Shown: positions 13,160-24,646, numbered from the stretch's first letter. The stretch: 58,673 nucleotides of DNA from Deinococcus planocerae (GCF_002869765.1 NZ_PNOR01000009.1:65001-123673); one strand, 5' to 3'. Translations and numbers: made by a program. The notes: a model not told the origin generated them from the sequence alone.

Positions 13160-14199
13160 CCGTCGACCTGCCCACCGTCTGGTTCGGGCTGACCGCCCTG
13201 ACCTTCACGATCTATTTCTTCCTGGACGGCTTCGACTTCGGGGTCGGCATCCTGCAACCCTTCCTCGCGCGCAGCGAGGCGCAGCGCCGCGCATTGATCG
13301 GCACGGTCGGTCCCTTCTGGGCGGCGAACGAGGTGTGGGTGATCCTGGCCGCCAGCGTGATCTTCGCGGCGTTCCCGCTGTGGTACGGGGCGCTGCTGAC
13401 GGCCCTGTACCCGCTGTTCGCCCTGATCCTGCTGGCCCTGATCGGGCGGGGCGTGGCCTTCGAGTACCGCTCGGAGGTCGATCACGTCCGCTGGCGGCTC
13501 TTCTGGGACGCCACGTCCTTTGTCACCAACCTGCTGCCCGCCTTCTTATGGGGCGTGATCATGTCCAACATGGTGCGCGGGCTGCCGCTGGGGGTCGGCG
13601 GCCGCTTCGAGGGCCACGTGCTGGGCGCGTTCGACCTCTTCACGGTTCTGGGCGGCCTGGCCACCCTGAGCCTGTTCGTGCTGCACGGCGCGACGTACCT
13701 GCTGCTGCGGCTGCACCGGGACGGCACGCTGTACCTGCGGGCCCGGCGCGCGGCCCTGCTGTGGGGGGCGGCCGCGACCGTGCTGGTCCTCGCTTTCGTG
13801 TACGTGGGCTTCGTGCGCTCCGGGGTGTTCAATTCGCTGGGGTTGTCCCAGTGGCTCTTCCCGGCGGCGGCCGCCCTCAACCTCGGCCTGGTGTGGCTGG
13901 CCCTGACCCTCAGGCGCGACGGGCTCGCCTTCGCGTCCACCGGGCTGACGGTCGTGTTCTCGACGGCGACCATCTTCCTGAGCCTGTACCCGAACGTGCT
14001 GCCGAGCACCCTGGGCGAGACGTACACCCTGACCGTGCGGAACAGCGCGAGTGAGCCCACCACGCTGCGCCTGCTCTCCTGGGTGAGCCTGATCTTTCTC
14101 CCCCTGATCATCGGCTACCAGGCCTGGAACTACTACGTGTTCCGGCAGCGCGTGCAGGAGCGCGATCAGGCCATTCCCGGCGGCGGTTCGGGGGACTGA
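13156..14199 (+). CDS. cydB: Cytochrome bd ubiquinol oxidase subunit II
   Basis: 347 residues with about eight membrane helices. The signature [19 protein letters not shown] near the N-terminus, followed by [27 protein letters not shown], is diagnostic of CydB. It forms the heterodimeric oxidase with CydA. The GTG start overlaps cydA by four bases. It is the last gene of the operon; no clear terminator follows, and the next gene is convergent. Confidence 0.96.
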
Positions 14200-14257
14200 C
14201 TCGGAGGAGCCCGCGGCCATCAAGGAGTCGGGGCGCGAACCCGGGGGTCCCATCCAC

Positions 14258-14470
14258 TCACAAGGGTGGAGGCGAGTCCGTCCTGGGCACGGCGGCCGAG
14301 CGCTCGAAGAGGCCGCACACCCCGCTGCGGTCCCCCTCGTGGTATTCCAGGAGGGCGACGGGGGCGGTGGTGCCGGGCCTGAGGCCCTCCGCCTGAAGCT
14401 GGGCGGCGGTCGCCAGGCCTGCGGGGAACGTGTTGACGTACCGGGGAATGCGGGGCGAGGGCTTGGCCAT
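14258..14470 (-). CDS. Small conserved-looking cytoplasmic protein of unknown function
   Basis: 70 residues, soluble, with the motif [25 protein letters not shown] followed by [28 protein letters not shown]. The composition and motif-like periodicity look like a real protein rather than an antisense frame, and it resembles short hypothetical proteins I associate with Deinococcus, but I cannot name a family. The start at 14470 is chosen at the first Met of the conserved-looking part; an in-frame start at 14578 exists. It is convergent with cydB. Confidence 0.5.
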   Translation of the reverse strand: MAKPSPRIPRYVNTFPAGLATAAQLQAEGLRPGTTAPVALLEYHEGDRSGVCGLFERSAAVPRTDSPPPL

Positions 14471-14667
14471 GAGGTTCCGGCCCCCATCCTGGCAGAGGTC
14501 GAGGTGAGCTGCGGGAGAGTGGAGGCATACCGACGTGAAGGTGAACCGAGCCCGGGGCGGGGTGCGGCGGTTGACCATCGCGGCTGGCCTGTGACTGGAG
14601 GCGTCCCGGGCTGTCCCCGGGCCGGTCGCTCCCCCGGCCCGGCGTTCCGGTCGGCGTGGGGCGGCTG

Positions 14668-15324
14668 ATGGCCCTGCTGTCGGCGTCGGGCCTGCGGCGC
14701 AGCGTGGATGGCCGCGCGCTCTGGCAGGACCTGAGCCTGGACGTGGACGCCGGGGAGAGCGTGGCCGTCGTCGGACCGTCGGGCTCGGGAAAGAGCCTGC
14801 TGCTGCGCGCCCTCGCCGGGCTGGACGCGCTGGAGGGCGGCGAGATCACGCTGGAGGGCCGGGCGCAGGCCGGGTGGCCGATGCCCCGGTACCGCTCACA
14901 CGTCACCTACCTGCCCCAGCGGCCCGCCCTGGACGGCGGCACCGTCCTCGATCACCTGCGGCGGCCCTTCACCCTGGCGGCACACCGCCACCGCACGTTC
15001 CATCCCGGTGAGGCGGAGGCGCTGCTCGGGGCCTTCGGGCGAGACGGGGCCTTCCTGCGGCTGGACGCGGCCACCCTCTCGGGGGGCGAGGGGCAGCTCG
15101 TGGCCCTCACGCGCGCGCTGCTGCTCGGTCCCACCGTGCTGCTGCTCGACGAGGCGACCGCGTCCCTCGACCCGGACACCACGCGCCGCGCGGAGGGCGT
15201 GCTGCTGGGCTGGCTGCGCGGGGCCGCGCGGCGCGCGCTGGTGTGGGTCAGCCACGACCCCGCGCAACGGGCCCGAGTCGCGTCGCGCGAAGTTCCCCTC
15301 CAGCCCCAGCCGGTGACGGCATGA
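14668..15324 (+). CDS. fetA: FetA/YbbL-like ABC transporter ATP-binding protein
   Basis: 218 residues, a single ABC ATPase: Walker A GPSGSGKSLLL, Q-loop region TYLPQRP, signature LSGGEGQLVALTRALL, Walker B VLLLDEATASLD and switch His in WVSHDP. It is coupled by a 4-base overlap to a FetB/YbbM permease, so this is the FetAB-type exporter, implicated in iron homeostasis and peroxide resistance in E. coli. A GTG at 14656 is an alternative start. Confidence 0.85.
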   Translation: MALLSASGLRRSVDGRALWQDLSLDVDAGESVAVVGPSGSGKSLLLRALAGLDALEGGEITLEGRAQAGWPMPRYRSHVTYLPQRPALDGGTVLDHLRRPFTLAAHRHRTFHPGEAEALLGAFGRDGAFLRLDAATLSGGEGQLVALTRALLLGPTVLLLDEATASLDPDTTRRAEGVLLGWLRGAARRALVWVSHDPAQRARVASREVPLQPQPVTA

Positions 15325-16118
15325 GCGTGCCGATCAGCGCCGGGCAACTCGCCCTGGCGGCCGCGCTGCTGCTGGTGAACGTCGTGCTGTCGGTGCGGCT
15401 GCGCCTGGGGCTGGAGCGGGACGTCCTGGTGGCGGGCGCGCGGATGGTCGCGCAGCTCCTCGCGGTGGGGCTGATCCTGGGGTGGGTCTTCGCCCTGCGC
15501 TCCCCGCTGCCCGTCGTGGGGATCGGGCTGGTGATGACCGTCCTGGCCGGGCAGGCGGCGGTGGGCCGCAGCCGCGAGCGGTACGCCCGGGTGTACCTGG
15601 ACGCCTTCCTCGCGGTGTTCGGCAGCTCGTTCCTGCTGACGGGGCTGGCCCTTTCCGGCGTCCTGCGGGTCCACCCCTGGTTCGAGCCGCAGTACGCGAT
15701 CCCCATCCTGGGGATGGTCCTGGGCAACACCCTGACCGGGGTGGCCCTGTCGCTGGACCGCTTCACCGGGGACCTGCGCGCCCGCCGCCCGCAGATCGAG
15801 GGGCTGCTGGCGCTGGGCGCGACCCGCTGGAAGGCCGCCCACGCGGAGGTCGCCGCCGCTGTGCGGACCGGCATGATCCCGGTGCTCAGCAGCATGGCCG
15901 TCATGGGCATCGTGAGCCTGCCCGGCATGATGACCGGGCAGATCCTGGCGGGCGCCCCGCCGGGCACGGCCGTGCGCTACCAGATCGTGATCATGTTCAT
16001 CCTCGCGGCGAGTTCGGCGCTGGGGAGCCTGGCCGTGGTGCTGCTCGCGTACCGCTCGCTCTTCGACGCGCGGGACCGGTTGAGGGTCGAGCGGCTGCAC
16101 GCCCGGGGGCGGCGGTGA
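15321..16118 (+). CDS. fetB: FetB/YbbM-family ABC exporter permease
   Basis: 265 residues, about seven membrane helices. The pattern VGIGLVMTVLAGQAAVGRS and the central IPILGMVLGNTLTGVALSLDRF, followed by EGLLALGATRWKAA and ILSSMAVMGIVSLPGMMTGQIL-like segments, is characteristic of the UPF0014 (FetB, STAR2/ALS3) family. The ATG overlaps the fetA stop by four bases, and its stop overlaps the ArsB-like gene by four bases. Iron or another metal(loid) is the likely cargo; linkage with ArsB opens the possibility of metalloid export. Confidence 0.88.
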   Translation: MSVPISAGQLALAAALLLVNVVLSVRLRLGLERDVLVAGARMVAQLLAVGLILGWVFALRSPLPVVGIGLVMTVLAGQAAVGRSRERYARVYLDAFLAVFGSSFLLTGLALSGVLRVHPWFEPQYAIPILGMVLGNTLTGVALSLDRFTGDLRARRPQIEGLLALGATRWKAAHAEVAAAVRTGMIPVLSSMAVMGIVSLPGMMTGQILAGAPPGTAVRYQIVIMFILAASSALGSLAVVLLAYRSLFDARDRLRVERLHARGRR

Positions 16119-17392
16119 GCGCCCTGCTGGTGTTCCTCGTGACGGTCGCCCTGGTGGTGTGGCAACCCCGCGGCCTGAAACCCGCCTGGGCGGCGCTGGG
16201 GGGTGCCGCCGCCGCGCTGCTGCTGGGGGTGGTCCGCCCCGCGGACGTGGGGGTGGTGTGGCACGCCACCTGGAACGCCACGCTCACCCTGGTCGGCCTG
16301 ATCGTGATGAGCCTGCTGCTCGACGGGGCGGGCTTCTTCCGCTGGGCGGCGCTGCACCTCGCCCGCTGGGGACGCGGGCGCGGCCTGGCCCTCTTCGTGC
16401 TGCTGATCGTGTTCACTGCGCTGGTGTCGGCCCTGTTCGCCAACGACGGCGCCGTGCTGATCCTCACGCCGGTCGCGCTGGAACTCGCCGAGGTGCTCAC
16501 CCTGGACCGGGCGGCCACCCTCGCCTTTGCGCTCGCGGTGGGCTTCGTGGTGGACGCCACCAGCCTGCCCCTGCCGGTCTCTAACCTCGTGAACATCGTC
16601 GTGGCCGACGCCTTCCACCAGGACTTCGCGCGGTACGCGCGGGTGATGGTCCCGGTGGACGCGGCGGCGCTGCTCGCGTGCCTCGCCGTCCTGATCGCCG
16701 TGTACCGCCGCGCCCTGCCCACGGGCTACGACCCGGCGGCCCTGCCCCCGCCAGGAAGCGCGGTGCGGTCGCGCGGTCTGTTCCTCGCCGGGTGGACTGT
16801 GCTGCCCCTCCTGCTCGCCGGGTACTTCCTGGCGGACCCGCTGGGGGTGCCGCTCGGCGTGGTGACCACCCTGGGGGCCACCGCACTGTGGCTCGTCGCG
16901 GCACGCTCGCGCCAGGTGTCGAGCCGCGCGGTGCTGGGGCACGCTCCCTGGGACGTGGTGGCGTTCGCGCTGGGGATGTACCTCGTGGTGTACGGGCAGC
17001 GCAGCGCCGGGTTCACGGCCGGGTACGGGGAACTGGTGGCGGGCGCGGCGGGGCATGGGACCTTGCCGGGTGTGCTGATGGCCGGGGGCAGCGTGGCGGC
17101 GCTGAGCGCGGTCATGAACAACCTCCCGGCGGTGCTGTTCGCGCTGCTCGGGGTGCAGGGGGCCGCCCTGACGCCGCAGGTGCGGGAGGGCCTCGCCTAC
17201 GCGCTGATCGTGGGCGCGGACATCGGGCCCAAGCTCACGCCCATCGGGAGCCTTGCCACGCTGCTGTGGCTGTACCTGCTGGGACGGCGCGGGGTGAGGG
17301 TGAGTTGGGGGGACTATTTCAGGGCGGGGATCGTCCTGACTCCACCCGTCCTGCTCGCGGCGCTGCTGGCACTCGCAATCCTGGTGCGGTGA
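16115..17392 (+). CDS. arsB: ArsB-like arsenite/antimonite permease
   Basis: 425 residues and about twelve membrane helices of the ArsB/NhaD ion transporter family: ALFANDGAVLILTPVALELA, DATSLPLPVSNLVNIVVAD and LSAVMNNLPAVLFALLGV, with GADIGPKLTPIGSLATLLWL near the end. These match ArsB arsenite exporters closely. The GTG start overlaps the fetB stop (GTGA), so it is expressed with FetAB and not with the arsR-arsC island 16 kb away. As(III)/Sb(III) efflux is the family role. Confidence 0.85.
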   Translation: MSALLVFLVTVALVVWQPRGLKPAWAALGGAAAALLLGVVRPADVGVVWHATWNATLTLVGLIVMSLLLDGAGFFRWAALHLARWGRGRGLALFVLLIVFTALVSALFANDGAVLILTPVALELAEVLTLDRAATLAFALAVGFVVDATSLPLPVSNLVNIVVADAFHQDFARYARVMVPVDAAALLACLAVLIAVYRRALPTGYDPAALPPPGSAVRSRGLFLAGWTVLPLLLAGYFLADPLGVPLGVVTTLGATALWLVAARSRQVSSRAVLGHAPWDVVAFALGMYLVVYGQRSAGFTAGYGELVAGAAGHGTLPGVLMAGGSVAALSAVMNNLPAVLFALLGVQGAALTPQVREGLAYALIVGADIGPKLTPIGSLATLLWLYLLGRRGVRVSWGDYFRAGIVLTPPVLLAALLALAILVR

Positions 17393-17802
17393 ACGGGAGG
17401 GCGGGGCCGCGCACCCATAATCGGCTGCTTCTCGGTTGGACGGTGATGATGGGCCTCCGCCTGAACACGCGGAGGTGTTCCGGACAGCCTCTTCGTGTCC
17501 TGGCTCGGCTGGCAGAGGGTGGCGGCCATGGGTCTCCAAGGCGCCGCGTCAGACACCTCCCGTGGCTTCAGCGGGTGACATTGCGGGCGCTGCGGCTGGC
17601 CGTCGCGGCCAGCTCGACGTGGGGTGGGCCTTGGTGCCGGCCCCCGCCAGTTCGGGCATCCCTCCCGGGACCGGAGCCCCCTCAACCCGTCCCCTCGCTC
17701 AGCAACCACGTCGGGCCGCCTGAATCCGACACTCTGTACCCTTCCGGAAGGTGTTCGTCGTGCGAACCAGGGGAGCGGTGAGGGCCGCTGCTCGAGGTCC
17801 CT
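17393..17802. other. Gene-free interval
   Basis: About 410 bp between the convergent ends of the ArsB-like and ferritin-like genes. A 12-bp palindrome CCTTCCGGAAGG lies at 17740-17751, without a U-run. No convincing coding frame. Confidence 0.45.
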
Positions 17803-18546
17803 TCATCCCCGCTGGCGTGGGGCGGAAGTATGTGTCTGCACGAACGGCCGCCCGGGTGTGGCGGCGCGCTGCCCCAAGACCAGGCGCAGTTGCTCGGCCC
17901 GGGGTAGCGTGACCGGCCCAAGGGACCCCGGCCCATTCCGCAGGAAGGGGGCCAGGGTGGGGCCCGCGTCCGCGACCCGGCGAAAGCTCGCGGCGGGCAG
18001 GGTGAGGTCACCCGGGCCCAGGCCCGCGAGCTGCGACAGCAGCGTGAGGTGCTGGGCCTCGCTCGCCCCGAGCTGCGCGGCCGTCGCCGCCAGTCCGGGC
18101 TGGCCCCGCTCCGCGAACTGGTGGGTCGCCGCCAGGTACGCCCCTGTGAAGGCGGTCTCCAGGTGAAGGGCCGTGTCCACGAACACGCCCGCGTCCGTCA
18201 GCAGCCCCCGGGGCAGGTGGAAGCGGGACGCGAGCGGCGTGGCCCCCAGGTTCTTCAGGAGCTGCAGGTGGTGCGTCTCGGCGCCCAGCACGGCCCGCAG
18301 GTGTTCGGCGGTGTCCTCGTCCACCCGGAAGGTGGCCGTGGTCAGGACCTGGTGGTAGAGGGTGACGGCCAGCGCCTCGGCGGTCGCCGCGAGGTCGAGG
18401 ACGGCGGCGTGGTCCAGGGCCGCGGTGCTGGCCAGGTCCTGGCCGAACGCCTGACCGAAACCGGCGAGGGCGAGGGTGCCAGCCAGGCCGCTCAGAAAGC
18501 CGCGCCTGGTGCGCTCATTGCTGGTGGTGCCGGTCTGCTCGTTCAT
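17803..18546 (-). CDS. Tat-exported ferritin-like domain protein
   Basis: 247 residues. The N-terminus has a twin-arginine signal (TRRGFLSGLAGTLALAGFGQAFG), so it is exported folded. The rest is a helical ferritin-like (PF13668) domain with E/H pairs: AVTLYHQVL, LGAETHHLQLL, ALHLETAFTGAYLAATHQF and LGASEAQHLTLL. Such proteins are common in Deinococcus and are linked to desiccation or iron handling. It follows the catalase gene on the same strand with an 81-bp gap that contains a strong hairpin. Metal binding is inferred from the Glu/His pattern. Confidence 0.82.
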   Translation of the reverse strand: MNEQTGTTSNERTRRGFLSGLAGTLALAGFGQAFGQDLASTAALDHAAVLDLAATAEALAVTLYHQVLTTATFRVDEDTAEHLRAVLGAETHHLQLLKNLGATPLASRFHLPRGLLTDAGVFVDTALHLETAFTGAYLAATHQFAERGQPGLAATAAQLGASEAQHLTLLSQLAGLGPGDLTLPAASFRRVADAGPTLAPFLRNGPGSLGPVTLPRAEQLRLVLGQRAATPGRPFVQTHTSAPRQRG

Positions 18547-18586
18547 GGGGGGAACTCCGGGGAGGGCGCAGGGGGAGGAAAGACGC

Positions 18587-18621
18587 GGGCCGCGCGCAGG
18601 AAAGCTTTCCCCGCGCGGCCC
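18587..18621 (-). terminator. Near-perfect hairpin between catalase and ferritin-like genes
   Basis: GGGCCGCGCG (18587-18596) pairs with CGCGCGGCCC (18612-18621), and the inner GGAAAGCTTTCC pairs with itself. The long GC-rich stem could terminate or attenuate transcription from the catalase gene. There is no U-run, so it may instead be an mRNA-stability element. Confidence 0.45.
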
Positions 18622-18627
18622 CCGGAC

Positions 18628-19545
18628 TTACGCCGGAACCTGCCCGACGTTCGGGCGGCCCCAGTAGCGGTGGTGCCCCAGCGCGCTGACGAAGGCCGCC
18701 GGGGTGCCGCCGTTCTGGCCGACGACGATGCCGTATTCGGCGAGCTGCTGCGCGCCCGCCCCGCTGGCGAGGCGCATCCCGCCCACCTCGGACAGGTTCT
18801 GCACGGCGTCCGGTCGGCCCGCTGGCGCCTGGGCCGCCCCCGCGATGGCCCGCAGCAGCCGCCCGATCTCGGACGCGGTCAGCAGCTCGGTGCCCTCGCC
18901 CAGCGCCCCGATGGGTTTGGCGTGCTTGTACGCCTGCGCCACGAAGTTGTGGGCGTCTCCCAGGCCGATCAAGGTTTGGATGCTGGCCGCTCCGCCCGGC
19001 ACCAGCACGGCGTCGTACAGCACCGGGTCGGTGTTGGCGAGGGTCTTGTTCGCCACCACGCCCTCCGCGAGCGCCCCCAGGTGCGGCCCGACGATGTCGG
19101 CCATCGCGCCCGCGTCCGTCAGGGCCTTGCTCACCGCCGCCACCTGCGCGGCGTTCACGCCCTCGGCGGCCAGGATCGCCACCTTGCGTCCCCTGGCCAG
19201 GCGGGGCTGGCCCTCCTCCTGGCTCAACCCCTTCGCGCGGTGAAGGCGGCCGGAGGCGCTCGTCGGCGTGGTCGCCGCCGCCAGGACCGCCATCTCGGCG
19301 GCGGAGTCGGCGGTGCCCCCGGGCTTGGCCGTGCCGCCCATGCGGGGCCTCTCGCCCAGCGCGCGGGCCACCTGCGCGGCGAGCACCTCGTTGATCTGCT
19401 CCAGGTGGCCGAGCATCCGCAGGCGGATGTCGCGCGTCTCGACCTTGCTCAGCTCGAACTGGAGCGACCGGGTGATGTGCTCCTTTTCCACCGGCGTCAT
19501 CGAGTTCCAGAACAGCCGCGCCTGCCCGTAGTGGTCGGCAAAGCT
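18628..19545 (-). pseudogene. katE: C-terminal part of the large catalase, cut off by an in-frame amber codon
   Basis: Translation continues in exactly the same frame after the TAG at 19546-19548: SFADHYGQARLFWNSMTPVEKEHI, then the helical wrap (SLQFELSKVETRDIRLRMLGHLEQIN) and a DJ-1/GATase1-like domain (GRKVAILAAEGVNAAQVAAVSKAL) down to the TAA at 18628-18630. These 305 residues are the standard C-terminus of an HPII-type catalase. An internal ATG at 19500 exists but has no good ribosome site, so this part is probably not made unless the amber codon is read through or is a sequence error. Confidence 0.85.
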
Positions 19546-20916
<1,371 letters not shown>

Positions 20917-21014
20917 GAGCGGACCTGCCTTTCCTGGAGGACGGCGAAAGGGCGAAGGAACGGGGCCTGATCGTGTGTTCCCGCGCCGGGCTTTTCCGGG
21001 GAGGTGCGCCGGCG

Positions 21015-21434
21015 TCAGGGGCGGGGGTCGACACCGCGCGCACGGCCCGCGGCGGTGACGGCGGCCAGGGGGGCCGGTCGGCGCAGCCGGGAGAGGGCGA
21101 GCCCCACGAACGCGGCCTCCACGATCAGCGCGAAGACGCCGCTGGGCTCGGCCCAGTTGCCGATGTCGCCGGTGGCCCCGGGCAGGCCGGTGCTGCGCGT
21201 GAGGACGTACCCCACGATGGCGCCCAGCGAGATCAGCGCGCCCAGGGCGTACCCGGCCCGGGCCCGCTCGGTGAACAGCCACGCCCCCGCCGCCGCGCAC
21301 CCGGCGACGAGCAGGATGTACAGCCAGCCCAGGTACGGCGTCTCGCCGAGCTTGCCGGGGATGTCCCGGTAATGAATCCAGGCGACGGCGGCGAGCAGCA
21401 TCAGACCGAGCCAGTGGCGGGCGGCGTGCGACAT
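21015..21434 (-). CDS. Small four-helix membrane protein of unknown function
   Basis: 139 residues with about four membrane segments: residues 8-20, 38-52, 64-80 and 100-115. A conserved-looking motif [24 protein letters not shown] lies near the N-terminus. No catalytic motif. It lies 27 bp after the next upstream gene (21462-21965), and both are between the iron transporter and catalase genes, so they are probably co-transcribed. Function unknown. Confidence 0.65.
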   Translation of the reverse strand: MSHAARHWLGLMLLAAVAWIHYRDIPGKLGETPYLGWLYILLVAGCAAAGAWLFTERARAGYALGALISLGAIVGYVLTRSTGLPGATGDIGNWAEPSGVFALIVEAAFVGLALSRLRRPAPLAAVTAAGRARGVDPRP

Positions 21435-21461
21435 GGTGTTCCTCCTGGGGGGTCAGCCGGG

Positions 21462-21965
21462 TCAGCGGGCCTGCGGCTGGGAGAGGGCGGGGGCGGGGGC
21501 GGACGGGTCGGCCTCGCGGCGGTACAGCGCGAGCCCCAGCAACAGGCCGAGCCCACTCATCGCCAGGGGCGCGCTCACGGGGGCCGGGCCGTTGAGCCAG
21601 TTGGCGCGCGGGGCGGGCAGCCCCAGCACCCCGGGTTCGCCCGGGCGCGCCTCGGGGGAGGTCCCGAGCGCCCCGGCGCGTCCCTCGCGCAGCAGCTCGG
21701 GGTTCTTGCCGGTGTGCTCGACTGCGCCGTAGACCCCGGTGACGACGAGCAGCGCGGCAGCGGCGCGCAGCAGCAGGCGCGACCAGGCCCGGTCGGTCCC
21801 CAGGAAGAGCGCCGCCGCTCCCACCCCGGCAGCGATGGCCGCGAACGGGATGAGCTGCGAGGGGCCGTACCAGTGGCCGACGGCCGCGAGTTCCGCCGCG
21901 AGACCGAGCAGCCCGAGGAGGCCGAGGACGACGAGGGCTTTGCGCAGGGTGAGCACGTGGGTCAT
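21462..21965 (-). CDS. Membrane protein of unknown function
   Basis: 167 residues with about four membrane helices (residues 10-28, 38-55, 65-82, 130-146) and a Pro/Gly-rich external loop at 95-125. GGAGACC sits just upstream of the ATG. It precedes a similar small membrane protein (27-bp gap) and follows the VIT-like transporter after 142 bp. No family recognised. Confidence 0.62.
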   Translation of the reverse strand: MTHVLTLRKALVVLGLLGLLGLAAELAAVGHWYGPSQLIPFAAIAAGVGAAALFLGTDRAWSRLLLRAAAALLVVTGVYGAVEHTGKNPELLREGRAGALGTSPEARPGEPGVLGLPAPRANWLNGPAPVSAPLAMSGLGLLLGLALYRREADPSAPAPALSQPQAR

Positions 21966-22107
21966 GGGAGGTCTCCTGCCGAGACGGTGAGGCGCGTTCG
22001 GCCCCGGTCCAGTGGGCGCCGGGAATGTTGGGCGGGGGTAAGGACGCGGGCTTCATGAAACCGGGACCAAGGCCAGCCTGGGGGGAGCGGCACGGCACGC
22101 CTGTCCC

Positions 22108-22605
22108 TCAGGGGCGGGCGCCGAGGGTCCCCAGCCACACCCCGACGCCGAACACGACCCCGCCGCCCACGATCACCTGCACGACGGTCTGGGCGAGCGG
22201 CGAGCGCATGTAGTGCCAGCGGATATAGGCGATGACCAGCAGTTCGACCAGCACGACGGCGTAGGCGAGGCTGAGGGCGACGCGCAGGTCGGGCAGCAGG
22301 AAGGGCAGGGTGTGCAGCATCCCGCCGAGGATGGTGGCGACCCCGGTGATCGCGCCGCGCGCGAGGGGGGTGCCGCGCCCCGAGACGACGCCGTCGTCGC
22401 TGAGCGCCTCGGCCAGCCCCATGCTGATGCCCGCCCCCACCGAGGCGGCCAGGCCCACGAAGAAGGCGTCGATGGGTCGCCCCGTCAGGCCAGCGGCGGC
22501 GAAGATCGGAGCCAGGGTGCTGACCGAACCGTCCATCAGACCGAGCAGGGCAGGTTGAATTTTTTGGAGAACGAACGTCTGGTCGTGGGGAGAAGCCTGT
22601 GACAT
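22108..22605 (-). CDS. VIT1/CCC1-like iron/manganese transporter
   Basis: 165 residues. The sequence [43 protein letters not shown] and the following helices match the membrane half of the VIT1/CCC1 and MbfA families, here without an N-terminal ferritin-like domain. Such proteins remove Fe(II) or Mn(II) from the cytoplasm and protect against peroxide. The ATG lies five bases after the histidine-kinase stop; its Shine-Dalgarno AAGGAG is only one base from the start, so re-initiation after the kinase is likely. The location before catalase supports an iron/peroxide role. Confidence 0.78.
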   Translation of the reverse strand: MSQASPHDQTFVLQKIQPALLGLMDGSVSTLAPIFAAAGLTGRPIDAFFVGLAASVGAGISMGLAEALSDDGVVSGRGTPLARGAITGVATILGGMLHTLPFLLPDLRVALSLAYAVVLVELLVIAYIRWHYMRSPLAQTVVQVIVGGGVVFGVGVWLGTLGARP

Positions 22606-22610
22606 GCTCC

Positions 22611-23978
22611 TTATTGAGAATGATTCCTGTTATGCGGAGGTAAGAAATCCCGAGCAGGCCACTCCGGTTGGTCGGTCCCGGTCCGGGGAAAGTCCACCGC
22701 GACGCGCAGGCCCCCGGGCTCGCCGTTCTCGAAGCGCAGGGTGGCCCCGTGCGTCTGCGCCACGCGCTGCACGATGGCGAGCCCGAGCCCGTTGCCCTCC
22801 CCACCGCGGGCCGTGTTCACCTGATAGAAGGGCTCGGCCAGGTGCGGGAGGGCCGTCTCGGGCACGCCCGGGCCCGCGTCCTGCACGGTCAGGCGCACGT
22901 GGTCGGCCTCACCGCCCACGCCCACCCGCATGTCGGCGCCCTGCCCGTACCGCAGGGCGTTCCCGATCAGGTTCTCGACGAGGTGGGTGAGCAGCGCCTC
23001 GTCGCCGATCACCATGGCGTCGCCCCGGGTCTCGAAGTCCAGCCGCACGTCGGGTGCCGCCTCGCGCGCCCGGTCCACCGCCTCGCCGGCCACCCGGGCG
23101 AGGTCCACCGGCAGGAGTTGCACCGCCCGCACGCCCCGGGCGAGCAGCAACAGGTGTTCGGTGAGCCGGCGCATCCGCTCCACGTCGGCGAGCGCCTCGG
23201 CCATGTCCTCGCGCAGTTCCGCCTCGCTGCGCGGCCCGGCGAGCGAGCCTTGCAGCCGCATCTTGAGCGCCGCGAGCGGGGAGCGCAGGTCGTGGGCGGC
23301 GGCCCGGGTGAACTCCTCCTCCCGCTCGCGTACGTCCGCGAGTTGCGCGAAGGACGTCTGCAGGGTCCCGGCCAGCCGCCCGAGTTCGTCGTTGCGCCCC
23401 GCCCCGGGCAGGGGAGAGCGCAGGTCCCCCCGCTGCCCCAGCCGCGCGGCCGCCTCCTGCAAGCGGGCCACCGGGCGCAGCAGCCGTCCCGCCAGGAGGA
23501 AGCTCAGCAGGGCCACCAGCGCCGCCGCGGTCGGCACGGTGACTGCCAGCGCCCGCAGGTAGGCGCGCAGCGGGTTGACGACCCCCAGCACGTCGCTGGC
23601 CAGTTGGGCCGTGGCCGCCCCTCCGCGCAGGGTCACCGTGGCGATGAGCACGTCGTGCCCCGCGCGCGGCGCGTAGCCGGGCGGCAGGTCGGCCGGGATG
23701 GGCGGGAAGTTTTCCGTGACCGCCACCACCTGCCCGCCCTGCAGGACCCGCACGTCCACGTTGCGCGGGAGCGTCGTGATCTCGAGCGGCGGGGCCGTCT
23801 CGGACCGGGGCCGCGCCGCCAGCTCCTGCTCCAGGCGCGGGATCAGCATTTCCAGGCGCTCGTACTCCGCCACGGCGAGAAAGGAGCGCAGGGCGAGGAA
23901 CTGCACCGCCGCGACCACCAGGACCACCACGGCGGTCTGGAGGGCGACGCCCAGGGCGATCCGGATGCGGATGCTCAT
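22611..23978 (-). CDS. Sensor histidine kinase
   Basis: 455 residues: membrane segments at about 10-32 and 147-166 enclose a periplasmic sensor region (about 33-146). A HAMP domain (167-220), an H-box [17 protein letters not shown] with phospho-acceptor His229, and an HATPase domain with [17 protein letters not shown] and [11 protein letters not shown] follow. It overlaps the response regulator stop by four bases (ATGA) and is followed by the VIT-like gene after five bases. The signal is unknown; iron or oxidative stress is suggested by the genes downstream. Confidence 0.93.
   Translation of the reverse strand: MSIRIRIALGVALQTAVVVLVVAAVQFLALRSFLAVAEYERLEMLIPRLEQELAARPRSETAPPLEITTLPRNVDVRVLQGGQVVAVTENFPPIPADLPPGYAPRAGHDVLIATVTLRGGAATAQLASDVLGVVNPLRAYLRALAVTVPTAAALVALLSFLLAGRLLRPVARLQEAAARLGQRGDLRSPLPGAGRNDELGRLAGTLQTSFAQLADVREREEEFTRAAAHDLRSPLAALKMRLQGSLAGPRSEAELREDMAEALADVERMRRLTEHLLLLARGVRAVQLLPVDLARVAGEAVDRAREAAPDVRLDFETRGDAMVIGDEALLTHLVENLIGNALRYGQGADMRVGVGGEADHVRLTVQDAGPGVPETALPHLAEPFYQVNTARGGEGNGLGLAIVQRVAQTHGATLRFENGEPGGLRVAVDFPRTGTDQPEWPARDFLPPHNRNHSQ
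22614..22629. promoter_or_regulatory. Possible Fur-like half-palindrome
   Basis: TGAGAAT-G-ATTCCTG resembles the TGATAAT-N-ATTATCA 7-1-7 Fur box, with one strong half and one weak half. It lies in the last codons of the kinase, directly before the VIT-like iron transporter. A coding constraint could produce the same pattern. Confidence 0.25.
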
Positions 23979-24646
23979 GGCACCCGGTACCCCAGCCCGC
24001 GCGAACTCTCCAGCACGCCGGGGGTCAGCTTGCGCCGCAGGTAACTCACGTACACGTCCACCACCCGCGCCTCGCCCCCGAAGTCGGGGCCCCAGACCCG
24101 GGTGACCAGCTCCTCGCGGGTAAACCAGCGTCCCTGCGAGAGCACCAGCGTCTCCAGCAGGGCGTACTCGCGCGCCGTGAAGCCCACCACCTGTCCCTGC
24201 CACCACACCTGGCGGTGTCGGGCGTCCAGGAGACCCGCCCCACCGCCGAACTCGACCCGCGCGCTGCGCACCCCCTCGCCGCGCCGCACAATCGCCCGCA
24301 GGGTGGCGAGCAGTTCGGGCAGCTCGAAGGGCTTGACGAGGTAGGCGTCGCCGCCCAGGTCCAGGCCGTCCACCCGGTCGTGCAGGGCGCCCCGGGCGGT
24401 GAGGAACACGATGGGCACCTCGGCACCCTCCGCCCGCAGGGTGCGGGCCAGCTCGAACCCGTCGAGGCCCGGGAGCATCACGTCGAGCAGCAGGGCGTCG
24501 TAGCTCCCCGAGCGCGCCTGGGTCAGCCCGCGCACGCCGTCCGGCTCCACCTTGACCTCGTGGCCCGCGTCGGAGAGCGCCCGCGCGGTCGGGAGCGCGA
24601 TGCGCGGGTCGTCCTCCACCAGCAGCAGCCGCACGCTCAGCGCCAC
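23975..24646 (-). CDS. OmpR-family response regulator
   Basis: 223 residues: receiver domain with acidic pair EDD near the N-terminus, phospho-acceptor Asp55 in [10 protein letters not shown] and Lys in YLVKPFE. A C-terminal winged helix follows ([47 protein letters not shown]). The GTG at 24646 gives a normal-length receiver; a GTG at 24634 is an alternative. It is coupled to the kinase by a 4-base overlap. It starts the minus-strand chain leading to the iron transporter and catalase and is divergent from dps2, so it may control both. Confidence 0.92.
   Translation of the reverse strand: MALSVRLLLVEDDPRIALPTARALSDAGHEVKVEPDGVRGLTQARSGSYDALLLDVMLPGLDGFELARTLRAEGAEVPIVFLTARGALHDRVDGLDLGGDAYLVKPFELPELLATLRAIVRRGEGVRSARVEFGGGAGLLDARHRQVWWQGQVVGFTAREYALLETLVLSQGRWFTREELVTRVWGPDFGGEARVVDVYVSYLRRKLTPGVLESSRGLGYRVP

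Noticed and set aside
17740..17751. CCTTCCGGAAGG palindrome as a terminator between arsB and the ferritin-like gene
   Set aside because: Too short, no loop of suitable size and no U-run.
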